A DNA stretch of 64,000 nt from positions 1,499,678,545 through 1,499,742,544 of the forward strand of contig OX336388.2 of the NCBI GenBank assembly GCA_946902985.2. Reading direction: 5' to 3'. This document shows, piece by piece, positions 1 to 8,979 of this stretch; within the stretch, counting starts at the first letter, position 1, and every line of letters begins with the position of its first letter. Under the pieces are notes generated by a model that was given only the letters and a program-made list of their open reading frames with translations, searched no databases and was not told where the DNA came from. The position numbers and the translations under genes were made by a program. The DNA comes from Meconema thalassinum. Lineage: Eukaryota > Arthropoda > Insecta > Orthoptera > Tettigoniidae.

Positions 1-63
1 TTTGCGCACCCTCAAATGCCAACTGGCTGCACCAGGATTCGATCCTGCAACCTTGGTCACAGC
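1..63 (-). repeat. tRNA-derived SINE (family D), 3' part, split by the Penelope-like element
   Basis: On the minus strand this reads through a B-box-like GGATCGAATCC followed by GTTGGCATTTGAGGGTGC. The second motif recurs at 15239-15256, which defines the family. The head of the same SINE lies at 8691-8745, on the far side of the Penelope-like element. The sequence GGTCACAGCA is present at both breakpoints (55-64 and 8691-8700). The SINE was therefore one unit before the insertion. Confidence 0.7.
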
Positions 64-126
64 AATTTACAAAATTAATTGAAATACTTTATTGTCCATC
101 GAATCAATACTTCAAAATGAAGTTAA

Positions 127-178
127 ACTTATTGGTACACGTTTCGAATTAAATTACAATCCTTCATCAGCCAAAAAA
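127..178 (-). ncRNA. hammerhead ribozyme motif, left Penelope pseudo-LTR
   Basis: Reading the minus strand from 174: stem I TTGG (171-174), core CTGATGA (164-170), stem II GGATT/AATTC, GAAA (142-145), a short stem III (A-U, C-G), then GTA with predicted cleavage between 136 and 135, and CCAA closing stem I. All invariant core residues are present. Stem II is five pairs with one unpaired A at position 10.1, so activity may be weak. Penelope-like elements are known to carry minimal hammerheads with very short stem III, often acting as dimers. This is a motif call only; cleavage is inferred. Confidence 0.72.
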
Positions 179-228
179 TATACTAAAAGATTGGATAACA
201 TCATGCACACAATAACACGAATATAAGA

Positions 229-419
229 TATTATATTTTGATTAAAGCACATTATAGCTATTATGTGTTGAATAAAGCACTTTATATCACTTTAATATGT
301 ACACACATCTCAATCTACATCTTAACACATTGAGCAATTACAACTAATATCGTCACAGAGTAAAAGCATATATACACTCCGACCATGTTCCATAGAGGAC
401 ATAAACTAGATTCATAATA
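229..419 (-). repeat. 3' LTR of the Gypsy element (left copy, 191 bp)
   Basis: This is a near-identical copy of 6445-6636. It starts TATTAT and ends ATAATA, a short terminal inversion. The upstream flank TAAGA (224-228) matches TAAGA (6637-6641) after the other LTR, giving a 5-bp target-site duplication. The element reads on the minus strand, so this is its 3' LTR. The two LTRs differ by a handful of substitutions and one indel, which suggests a fairly old but recognisable insertion. Confidence 0.93.
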
Positions 420-432
420 GTCTCCCCCACTT
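420..432 (-). promoter_or_regulatory. polypurine tract of the Gypsy element
   Basis: On the minus strand this reads AAGTGGGGGAGAC and abuts the start of the 3' LTR. Position and composition fit the plus-strand primer of reverse transcription. Confidence 0.85.
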
Positions 433-464
433 ATATAAAAACAAACAAAAGGAACTATTCATAT

Positions 465-1780
465 TCATTTGGGCACATAGTCTTGCAGATACTGAGGAGG
501 TCGCCTGTCTCTGGCTGATCTTAAATAACTATCAGCAGGTGGTGGAAGGCTGTCTCGATCAGGGCGTTCATCTGGTTGCAGGATGGTCTGCCTTGTATCA
601 TCTGAAGTGTGGGTTGCAGGAGGAATACCATCATTCTCTAGTCTTGACTGGGTTGGTGTTGGTATATTTGGAACACCACGCACTGGAGGATTTGTTGGAG
701 CAAACGTGACATGCTTATCTTTCTTTGGTACGAGAGTCTATAATAACTAGTCAACATGCCGCTTTAAAAATCGTCCCGAATCCAATTTCACATCATAGTG
801 GCGCTGGCCGAGTTTAGTTTGTATAACACCAAACTGCCAAATATCACGTTTTTTCTTGTGAATCCGGACTTGCACTCTCTCTCCCACTTTGAAAGAGCGA
901 ACAGGGGGTGAGAAACTGGATGTAGTCAAGCTCTTTTGGTTTGGAAGTAGAGCATCCAACCGGATACGTAGCCGACGTTTCAAATATAGTTCAGCTGGAG
1001 ACTGTCTACATGCCAATGGCGTTGCTCTGTATTGAAACAAGATGTTCTGTAACTTAGTCGATAATGGTGCCGAGTCATTTACAGCAGCACGAAGTCGTGT
1101 CTTCAAAGTTTGGATGTTTCTCTCGGCTAGCCCATTGGTTGCTGGGTGCCTTGGTGCAATATATTCTGAAAAATCCCTCTCTCCTTGCAATAGGATCTGA
1201 ATACATCACTCGTGAAGATAGTGGCAATATCTGACACAAGGACATTCGGGTACCCATGTACGGTAAAGATATTGTCAAGCAGACTGATAGTAGTTGCAGT
1301 GGATGGAGCGTCTTTCACCATTCGGACTTCGACCCACTTGGATTTTGCGTCAACACACATGAAGAAATGGTGGTTATCAAATGGTCCCGCATAGTCAATG
1401 TGTATGCGTTCCCAATTTTCTTCTGGATCATCCCTGGGGTGTATTGGAGCTTTTGGTGGATTTGAACGAGTCTGTGTGCACTCTTCACAAGATTTGATAA
1501 GTTTCTCAATGTCTTTGTCTAATTGTGGCCAGTAGACATATCGTCTTGCTAACTGTTTTGTTTTCACAATGCCAAGGTGTGTTAAATGTAACTCTTCCAA
1601 AAATTTTCCTTGTAGTTTCTTTGGGATAACAATTCGGTCATGACGGAATAGAATACCATTTTCAACTGTATATGGTTCATCCAAGGATTGAGTTTGAAGA
1701 CGTTGCAGGGTGGCTCTAAGTTCTGGGTCTAACATAGTCTCACCAAGGATAGTGTCATATGTAATGGCTTCACTTGACAC
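465..1780 (-). pseudogene. Gypsy integrase and pol C-terminal tail, frameshifted
   Basis: Integrase inserts the cDNA copy into the host genome. The first segment (1127-1780) holds an HHCC zinc finger (HLTHLG ... CEEC) and the start of the DDE core with D in HIDYAGP and in VSDIATIFTS; the second motif is usually followed by N-G, here I-A. A frameshift near 1190 moves the E motif (HPATNGLAERNIQTLK) into another frame (747-1190), which continues into a C-terminal SH3-like region ending GRFLKRHVD. A short Pro/Arg-rich tail (465-683) ends the polyprotein. With a frameshift and a substituted D-box, this copy cannot make active integrase. Confidence 0.92.
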
Positions 1781-1864
1781 TTGAAGAATCGTTTCACCAC
1801 AGAGTTGTGAAACTTCTGCATTTATTGATGTTTCAATGTTTGGCGAGGTAGACTCAACAGGGGC

Positions 1865-2179
1865 TCAAGATAGGCGATCAACATTTTCGTTATCTTTCCC
1901 TTTTTTCACTCTTACCGTGTAGTCAAACCCGGAGAGAAACGATGCATATCTTAGGAGCCTTGCGGATGTCATTTGTGGCAGGCCCTTGTTCTGATGAAAA
2001 ATACGAGACAGAGGTTCATTGTCCGTCACAAGAATGAAATTTCTTGCAAAAATATAGTTGTAGCAGTGTGTTGTGGCGAAAATTATTGCCAGCGCTTCCC
2101 GGTCAAGCTGACTGTTATTACATTCTGCTGGTGTTAGGGCACGAGATGCATAGGCGATGGGTCTTTCTTGGCCATCCAT
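1865..2179 (-). pseudogene. Gypsy RNase H domain
   Basis: This encodes about 104 residues beginning near RPIAYASRALTPAE, with an E in the second catalytic position (LDREALAI) and a TDNEPL motif. That is the usual order of Gypsy RNase H, which removes the RNA strand from RNA/DNA hybrids. The connection to the upstream RT is broken by stops around 2180-2350, and the frame closes at 1865. Codons immediately upstream (2190-2520) still translate to RT-connection sequence in shifted frames, so this is decay, not a separate gene. Confidence 0.9.
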
Positions 2180-3166
2180 CTCATGACTTTATACTGCTCC
2201 AACACCAGTAGGACTGGCATCGGTTGACAAGATGATAGGCAGTGATGGATTGAATGGGGTAAGGACACGTTCACTACATAACTCGGACTTGAGATTCAAG
2301 AAAGCTGCTTCATAGGCTGCAGACCAGAAAAAACGTTCACCTTTCCGCAATAACTACCGTAAAGGGTGGGACTTCGTTGAAAAATTAGGAATAAACTTTG
2401 CGTAATAAGTCACCATACCAAGGAAGAGTCTCACTTCTTCAATGTTTTTAGGACGTGGCATTTGTGACACCGCTTTAACTTTCTCTGGTGACTTGCGGAT
2501 CTCATTATATGAAAAATGATCATTTGCTTTTGTTCAAATGCAGATTATTTTTTGAAAGCCGTTCTAGACAGGCTATTAAGTTCTTGATGCACTCCTCCTT
2601 CATAGTACCATGTATTATGATGTCGTCAAAATAAGCTTCAGCTTTTGGAAGACCATGAAGGATCTGTGATAATATCCTATTAAATTCTGAGGGGGCAGTT
2701 TTGATGCCAAAACTCAGTCGGTGCATCCTGAAGGTTCCTTTGTGAGTGGATATAGTTTGAATCATACTACCTTCTTCATCAACCTTCATCAGCCTTGTAT
2801 AAGTAAGTCTAACTTGCAGAAAAATTTTGAGTTTCTAAGACTATGTAGAACATCATTAACTGGTCTTATGGGATGGTTTGCAGAAATCAACCTTGAATTC
2901 ACTCCACATTTGTAGTCGACACATAACCTAACTCCCCCATCCGGTTTTGGGATAACAACAAGAGGCGATCCCCAATCACTTAAAGCTGTGGGAGAAATAA
3001 CTCCTTCTGATTCCAATGAAGCGAGTTCCTTTTCGACGCGTTCCCGAAGAGCAAAAGGGACATCACGTTCACGATTGAAGACAGGTTTCACCTCCTCTCT
3101 GAGTTGCAGTTTTACTTCAATATTGGGAACGCATCCAATTTTTAGCCTACTTTTCACATTTTGCAA
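2180..3166 (-). pseudogene. Gypsy reverse transcriptase, frameshifted
   Basis: Segment 2789-3166 carries the RT N-terminus: PVFNRERDVPFALRERVEKE, then WGSPLVVIPKPDGGVRLCVDY. Segment 2520-2789 carries SFGIKTAPSEFNRI and the catalytic box AYFDDIIIH (Y-x-D-D). A small deletion at 2789 puts them in different frames. From 2520 down to 2180 the connection domain is present with several stops. The two catalytic aspartates are retained, but the ORF is not continuous. The 5' end of this segment abuts the tandem-repeat insert at about 3150. Confidence 0.92.
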
Positions 3167-4520
3167 AAATGAGGAAAAAGTAGACTTATGAGATCGGGCA
3201 AATGTGTGTCTGTCTTTCTGTCTGTCTGTCTGTCCTTCTTTCTGTCTGTCTGGCTGTGTGTGTGTCCCCCCCTATCAACTCCTAAACGGCTGCAGCATTC
3301 GAAACAAAATTTGGTAGGAGACCTGAATATCTCGCGGCCATATTTGAAAATTATATCAGTGCTACCAACTGCTAAAAAATCGCAATTGAAATTTGAGCTC
3401 CATGTTGGATATCTTGGAAAGTATGAATGGGAGCTATTTCAAAATTGGCACACGTACAGATCATAATATTTCAGTTTAATTTCCAGGAGGCCATACATGG
3501 CAGTGTTGCCAAAATGATTATAAGCCTCCTGATAGGTCCAATTTTTAAATGCATATAACTTCTACACTATCAATTGGAATTCAACCAAATTTCGTATGTT
3601 GTATGTGTACATAACCAGATATGACTGAGCGTATTCTTAAGACCTTCCAGGGCTGCCGACTGTTAATAAATGCTCCTAATTTATTTTATCCAAATACCAA
3701 TATATCAGAAAGTATGCAAGCCGACAGCTTTAAACTATGCACACGTATAGTACCTGACATTCTATATTAATTTGGAGTAACTTATATACGTCAGTGCTAC
3801 CAACATGATTCTAAGCCTGCTGACAGGTCCAACTTTAAATACATGTAACTTCCATACTATCATTTGGATTTCAACCAAATTTCGTATGTGCTATGTGTAC
3901 CATAACAGATATGACTCTGCGTATTCTAAGGAGCAACCAGGGCTGCCAACTGTTAATATGTGCTGTCCCTGTTTTTGTTACCCTAATATCAATATATCAG
4001 AAAGTATGCAAGCCAATAGCTCTAAGCTTTGCACACGTATAGTACCTGGCATTCTAGACAAATTTGGAGTAACTAATATACGTCAGTGCTGCCAACATGA
4101 TTCTAAGCCTGCTGATAGGTCCAATTTTAAAATGCATGTAACTTCTATACTAACTAATGGATTTCATTCAAAATTGGCACAACAATAGATCATATTATTT
4201 CAGATTATTTCTGACCAATACATGCATGCCATTGTTGCCAACATGATTTTATGCGTGCTGTTAAATCCAATGTTTAACTGCATGTGAAGTCCATGCTATT
4301 CATTGGACTTCAACCAAATTTTGTATTTTGTACCTTAAGAGATGGAACTAAGAATATATTCAGTCATCAGGGCTGCCAACTGTAGTGCTCTATTAGGATA
4401 CATTATGCCAGGTATACAGTATTTCTAACTAATTGGAAATTTCGATATTAGCAACTTAATTTCGTCATTATTCTAGATAGGTTCATATTCTGTAGAATAA
4501 TCATTGGCATGAAAAGTAGG
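3150..4520. repeat. tandem-repeat insert splitting the Gypsy pol gene (~1.35 kb)
   Basis: This stretch has no match to Gypsy coding sequence and lies exactly between protease and RT. It opens with a (TCTG)n microsatellite (3211-3256) and then contains units of about 290 bp. The phrase AAGCCT(C/G)CTGA(T/C)AGGTCCAA recurs near 3523, 3810 and 4105, with a shortened unit near 4244. The outer edges carry an inverted motif, CTACTTTTCA (3150-3159) and TGAAAAGTAG (4510-4519), which may be terminal repeats. No transposase is visible. I infer a non-autonomous insertion; the exact ends and any TSD are uncertain. Confidence 0.7.
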
Positions 4521-5521
4521 TTGTATAGTTCTTCACGGAACTTCTTGTTTCTTCAAAGATTGTACTATATTGATGTAAAATATCTTGAATTGACTGCACT
4601 GAGTTGACAGATTCAGTGTGAAGAGATTGATTTGTGTCTTGATCAATTTCCTTCAGATCAAGGCCGAGGCCCCTGATCCAAACACGACCAAGCAATGCGG
4701 CTTGGCCTTGTGGAACTACAAAAAGATCTGCAACAATTTCTGTTCCTTTGTATGATACTGTGACAACAATGTTTCCTCTGGGTTTGATAATATGATCGAA
4801 AACAGACATTTGTTGGCTGCAATGGCAAACCAAGACCCAATGTTGAACATTCGTTCTCTGGGATGAGTGAATATTTTGCTCCCGTGTCGACTTCAAATCT
4901 TTGTGATTTATTGTTGAGTTTAACAATGATAAAATATTTATCCGATTCTTGTCCTACGTCAAAGAGATCTTCGATGCATTCCAGTTGTCCTATCCCGAAA
5001 TTGGTTTCGGAGTGGTCATGCAAGTTGTCATCTATGTTCTCAGTTGCAATGTTATGTGTATTTGACTGTTGAAGAAGTGTAGTGATACAAACTTTTGCAA
5101 CATGTCCCACTTTCCTACATGACCTACATTTAAGAGCGTTTCTATTTGTGCGACAATCTCTTGACCTGTGGTTTGAATTTCCACAATTTAGGCATAATCC
5201 ATCAATACCTAGTGCTCTATAATCGACAGAACTACGGCGGCCCCTGGACTGTGAACGTGAGTGAGAGCCTGGGCTAGGCTGTTGAACAAAACGTGACTGA
5301 CTATCACTGCTATATTGATTCATACTTCGGTCATTATATGAACTTGTGGTTTTTGTTACTTTGTTTGTGTCCTCTACAGTGTCTGACGGTGCAGTGAGCC
5401 GTTTTGACAGCTGATTACTCTCATACCGTGATGCTTCCAAGGCTATAGCCTTCTTCAGGAGATCATCAAATTTCGTGTCCTTAGACTGAAGAAGTTTCTC
5501 TCTGATCCAATTATCTCGCAA
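4501..5521 (-). pseudogene. Gypsy nucleocapsid zinc knuckles and aspartic protease
   Basis: Frame 4658-5521 holds two CCHC knuckles (CLNCGNSNHRSRDC and CRSCRKVGHVAKVC), which package genomic RNA. They are followed by the retropepsin active site FEVDTGAKYSLIP. A frameshift then moves the rest of the protease (VVTVSYKGTEIVADLFVVP ... LLGRVW) into frame 4501-4926. The sequence ends near IFEE, where typical Gypsy elements run on to RT; here the tandem-repeat insert begins. The catalytic DTG is intact, but the frame break makes the copy non-functional. Confidence 0.92.
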
Positions 5522-6063
5522 GCCACGTATAAATTGTGCACGAAGAAAAACATCCGCGATTGAAATTCTGGCGTCACATGTAGGCTACACTGAATATAAA
5601 AGTCACAGTCTAGTAAGTGGCTTCTAAGGGTGGCAACAAATCCTGCAATATTTTGACTTTCTTTTTGATTGACGTTCAAAAAATGGTGTTGGGAAACCAC
5701 GGTTGAGACTTGAGGAGACAGTATTTGCTTGAAATGTTTTACTAGGTCATTATAACCGAGAGACTTGATTGGTTTATCAGGGCCTAAAAATGCAGAGAGA
5801 TTGTTATAATGAATTGCCCCTATTGATGCACACAAGACTTGAGCTTTCTTTGTTGGATCGGTGGCATTGTTGAAGTTTGCGTAATTCTCAAATCGTTCTA
5901 AATACGACACAAATTTTTCCTTTTCAGCATCAAAATTTTCAAAAGGTGTGATCTCAGTGGCTTGTTGGGTTGTGACGGACTGGTGAGCTTGATACCGTTC
6001 GAGTAACTTCTCTTGAGAATCTGTAAAAATGTTCAATAATTGTTGAAACTGATTTGCGTCCAT
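5455..6063 (-). pseudogene. Gypsy gag capsid region
   Basis: This is a 202-codon ORF starting MDANQFQQLLNIF. It contains the capsid pattern of Gypsy gags (FENFDAEKEKFVSYLERFENY ... FLGPDKPIKSLGYNDLVKHF), with a W-poor, alpha-helical composition. A frameshift around 5520-5560 separates it from the zinc-knuckle frame. The start codon lies about 380 bp inside the 5' LTR, a reasonable leader length. Capsid function is known for the family; this copy is broken. Confidence 0.88.
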
Positions 6064-6421
6064 CTTGACGGAACGTGGAAATAATTTTAAAAATCACAGT
6101 TCAAATATAATAAAATGTTTCAAGTTAACCGATTTAAAACACACTGGGTAGTGATCGATCGCCGAATATTGTCCTAGGCTTAGAAAAAACAACTTTGCAT
6201 AACCTCAAAGTTCGAAATGCGATAAATATTATTTTGAATATGTGGCATGCAGGCACACGCAGATGAATATACGATGAGTTGCTTAGGATAGTTTACAAGT
6301 ACTCTGTGTAAATTTCATGTCGATTTGCCTGATTCTTGATTTTACTTACGTGGCCGTTGAAACAAACCTGACGTAAATACCGTTCTTCATTGATATAGGC
6401 TATATCTGTGCCGGTGAATCA

Positions 6422-6444
6422 AGTCCCAATTCCTCGTCGCCAAC
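6422..6444 (-). promoter_or_regulatory. primer-binding site of the Gypsy element
   Basis: Directly downstream of the 5' LTR on the minus strand, the sequence reads GTTGGCGACGAGGAATTGGG. TGGCGAC directly after the LTR is a common tRNA primer-binding start in arthropod Gypsy elements. I cannot name the tRNA with confidence. Confidence 0.7.
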
Positions 6445-6636
6445 TATTATATTTTGATTAAAGCACATTATAGCTATTATGTGTTGAATAAAGCACTTTA
6501 TATCACTTTAATATGTTCACACACCTCAATCTACATCTTAACACATTGAGCAATTACAACTAATATCGTCACAGAGTAAAATCATATATACACTCCGACC
6601 CAAGTTCCATAGAGGACATAAACTAGATACATAATA
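6445..6636 (-). repeat. 5' LTR of the Gypsy element (right copy, 192 bp)
   Basis: This is the partner of the LTR at 229-419, with the same TATTAT/ATAATA termini and followed by TAAGA (6637-6641), the second TSD copy. On the minus strand it precedes the primer-binding site and gag, so it is the promoter-bearing 5' LTR. Confidence 0.93.
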
Positions 6637-6840
6637 TAAGATCTCAGGTATCATGCAATAGGGCGAATAAAAATAACGAAAATTATCTCTATTCTGTCTC
6701 AAATGCACGGTTGCATGCAGCCCATATTTTAAAAATGTTAAAAACACAGTATAAATATCCCATTTAATGTTCATGTGTTCATTGTCACTGTGGTGACTGT
6801 TTCAATGTGATAGAAATCAATAACATCAACCATATTTCAC

Positions 6841-7743
6841 CATATTTCAACAGAACTCAATCAGATTGCTAGCATCATTAAATTTACCACCACGTCTGAA
6901 ACAAATTTTTCCATGAATTTTCTAGATTTAACTCCCGCAATAACCAACAAGTGTCTTCATTATGACATATACAGAAAACCTTCTCAAACGAACTCTGCTA
7001 TTATAAAGGATTCTAACCTCCCAGCAAGCAACAAGAGAGCTGCCTTCAGCGCTTTCACTAACAGAGCCTTAGGCGTACCCCTTTCCGAATACAAGTTGAA
7101 AAAAGAGGTCTCCACGATACATTAGATTGCCAAAGCCAATGTATTTGACAAAACATCTGTCAACAATTTGATAAACAAAATTAAAAATAAACCTGTCTCG
7201 AAATTACAACCCATCCCCAAGGATAAATCTTCCTTTGCAGTGTTAACGTACACTAATCAGTTGACGCGTAATATCACTAATGTCTTAAAGAAGCACAGTG
7301 TCAAGATAGCCTACAGGACTTCCAACACAACAATGAAACATCTGTTCAACTCCAATTCAATCAACAAACAGGATAAATTTCTAAAATCGGGCATTTACAA
7401 AATAAAATGCAAAGAATGTAATGCCGACCACGTCGGTCAAACAGGACGCAATTTTAACATAAGATACCTTGAACATATTATGGCAAAGCATAAAAATTTT
7501 TCAGCTATTAATAATCACATGATAGATTGCAAGCACATTTTTTCTAAAATCGAAGAAGACCTTGAAATCTTACATTACTGCAGCAAAGGCACTATGTTAA
7601 ACATATTAGAACAGATAGAAATAAACCATGTCCAAAAAACTAATCCATTATACAACCTGAACGAAATTAACTTTGAGAATAACATTTTATATGATACATT
7701 GACGGATCACGTCATGAATATCAAGCTTAAAAAACCTACGTAA
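6841..7743 (+). pseudogene. Penelope-like element: RT C-terminus and GIY-YIG endonuclease
   Basis: Translation in one frame gives the RT C-terminal region (NFLDLTPAITN ... YDIYRKPSQT, then AAFSAFTNRALGVPLSEYKL). An in-frame TAG at 7123-7125 follows, then a linker, and then a GIY-YIG endonuclease (SGIYKIKCKEC ... HVGQTGRNFNIRYLEHI, about 7390-7490). This order is diagnostic of Penelope-like retroelements, where the GIY-YIG nuclease nicks the target. The RT palm, with its YxDD, is missing: the copy is 5'-truncated just inside the inverted left arm. One stop codon is the only visible lesion in the remaining 300 codons. Confidence 0.93.
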
Positions 7744-8296
7744 ATTATTTCGGTTGACCTATAGTTATGCGTCAGTGGCAGACAGGATAGTGTCTCCCTA
7801 CCCCTACCCCTACCCGGCCTAGTCCTTGACCTTGCTTCGCAGTGTGAAGGCTGGCTTGAGCCAGTACAGTTTTCTGCACTTCACATCTCAGGTAAGCCGG
7901 CACGCTCACTTCCCAGTTTGATGTTTGTTTATTTTGTGATTGTGAGTTTGGGTTCTCATTTGGTGTGTTTTTCGTTTCCTGTTCGTAGAGAGTTCTCAAG
8001 CAGCTCTGGAGAACAAGAGTAATGTTTTTATTCAGCGTTCAGTAATTTGTAAGTTCTTAATTTGTTCAGTAAGGTTTTTTATTCGTCTACGTACTAGTCA
8101 TTTTTCTTTTATTTCATTCCATAGGCTGCACAACCGGGGATACCATTTCCATTGTTTGAGCCTCTTGATTTGCAAAAGAAGCAACAGGAGTCATTTGTAT
8201 ACAGTTCAAGGAATTTCCAACAGTCATCAACATTGACAGTGAATGCATAAAGCATTAATGGGTCCATTTGATATGGAAAAGAAACAGCAGGAATCG

Positions 8297-8650
8297 TTTG
8301 AAACAGTCACCAAAGTGACAATGATGAACACATGAACATTAAATAGGATATTTATACTGTGTTTTTAACAATTTTTTAACATGTTTAATCATATATTGTA
8401 TTTGGGCAGCATGCAACCGTGCATTTGAGACAGAATAGGGCTAATTTTCGTTATTTGTATTCACCCTATTGCATGATACCTGAGATCTTATATTCAGTAG
8501 TGTGTGCATGATGTTATCCAATCTTTTAGTATATTTTTTTGCTTTTGAAGGATTGTAATACAATTCAAAACATGTACCAATAAGTTTAACATAATTTTGA
8601 AGTATTGATTTGACGGCCAATAAAGTATTTTAATACATTTTGTAATTTGC
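8297..8650 (+). repeat. right terminal arm (pseudo-LTR) of the Penelope-like element
   Basis: This is the reverse complement of 62-228 joined to 6642-6805. It contains GAATATAAGATCTCAGG uninterrupted (as its reverse complement), which is the empty form of the site where the Gypsy element entered the left arm. Orientation matches the ORF, so this is the genuine 3' pseudo-LTR. Confidence 0.9.
8535..8582 (+). ncRNA. degenerate hammerhead motif, right Penelope pseudo-LTR
   Basis: This is homologous to the left-arm ribozyme. Stem II is excellent here: GGATTGT pairs with ACAATTC around an AAT loop. The core, however, is damaged: CTGATGA has become CTTTTGA and CGAAAC has become CAAAAC. Stem III/cleavage (ACATGTA) and CCAA are kept. 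It should not self-cleave. Comparing the two copies suggests that the ancestral ribozyme had both the good core (left) and the good stem II (right). Confidence 0.65.
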
Positions 8651-8690
8651 AACGTCAATACGGACCAAAAAATGGAAACAAATATTCCTA

Positions 8691-8745
8691 GGTCACAGCA
8701 GACGACAACGTTACTGCTGAGCCATACAGCCAGCCAAAGAAAGAA
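8691..8745 (-). repeat. tRNA-like head of SINE family D (split by the Penelope-like element)
   Basis: On the minus strand this reads TGGCTCAGCAGTAACG, an A-box-like motif, followed by GTCGTCTGCTGTGACC. It runs up to the TSD GGTCACAGCA and continues, after removal of the Penelope-like element, into 1-63. Confidence 0.6.
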
Positions 8746-8799
8746 TAAAAAGAAGTGTTTGAATTATAATTTTGTTTACTGAAGTGCCTTTGTTTTTCT

Positions 8800-8867
8800 G
8801 TCTGCGTTTATAAATCCGAAGGCTTTCCAACGCGTGAGTATGCCACATACAGCTGACCATGTGAGCA
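8800..8867 (-). pseudogene. Helitron Pif1-type helicase C-terminal fragment
   Basis: The minus strand encodes CSHGQLYVAYSRVGKPSDL followed by a stop. This is the final helicase motif (motif VI, QLYVAxSRV) of Rep/Hel proteins of Helitrons, and of Pif1 helicases generally. The flanking repeated modules (8868-8966, 10164-10510, 11018-11155) look transposon-derived, so a Helitron origin is more likely than a host Pif1 gene. Only about 22 codons are recognisable. Confidence 0.75.
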
Positions 8868-8979
8868 TTTGTTGAAACTACTCGTGCGCCATCTAATGTA
8901 AAATGGATTTACTTATTCAGAAACAATGGTGGGAGTGTGCACAACAACTCACCAAAGTTTCATTACAATTGGCGGAATT

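Larger units (their letters stand above)
229..6636 (-). mobile_element. Ty3/Gypsy LTR retrotransposon, full length but degenerate
   Basis: Two ~192-bp LTRs bound a minus-strand gag-pol body: gag (5455-6063), zinc knuckles and protease (4501-5521), RT (about 2180-3166), RNase H (1865-2179), integrase (747-1780) and a short tail (465-683). There is no env-like ORF. The order gag-PR-RT-RH-IN is the Ty3/Gypsy order. Several frameshifts separate the domains, and a ~1.35 kb tandem-repeat insert splits pol between protease and RT. Removing that insert leaves about 5 kb, a usual length for env-less Gypsy elements. The 5-bp TSD TAAGA and the empty site in the right Penelope arm confirm the boundaries. 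Confidence 0.94.
55..8700 (+). mobile_element. Penelope-like element with inverted terminal arms, carrying a nested Gypsy element
   Basis: The element consists of a 5'-truncated Penelope-like ORF (6841-7743), about 550 bp of 3' sequence and two inverted terminal arms. The left arm is 62-228 plus 6642-6805 and the right arm is 8297-8650; when one is reverse-complemented they align along their whole length. A 10-bp target-site duplication, GGTCACAGCA, flanks the whole element (55-64 and 8691-8700) and interrupts a SINE. Penelope-like elements are known for tandem or inverted pseudo-LTRs and 5' truncation. The arms carry hammerhead motifs, which are also typical of these pseudo-LTRs. A 6.4 kb Gypsy retrotransposon sits inside the left arm. 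Confidence 0.88.
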
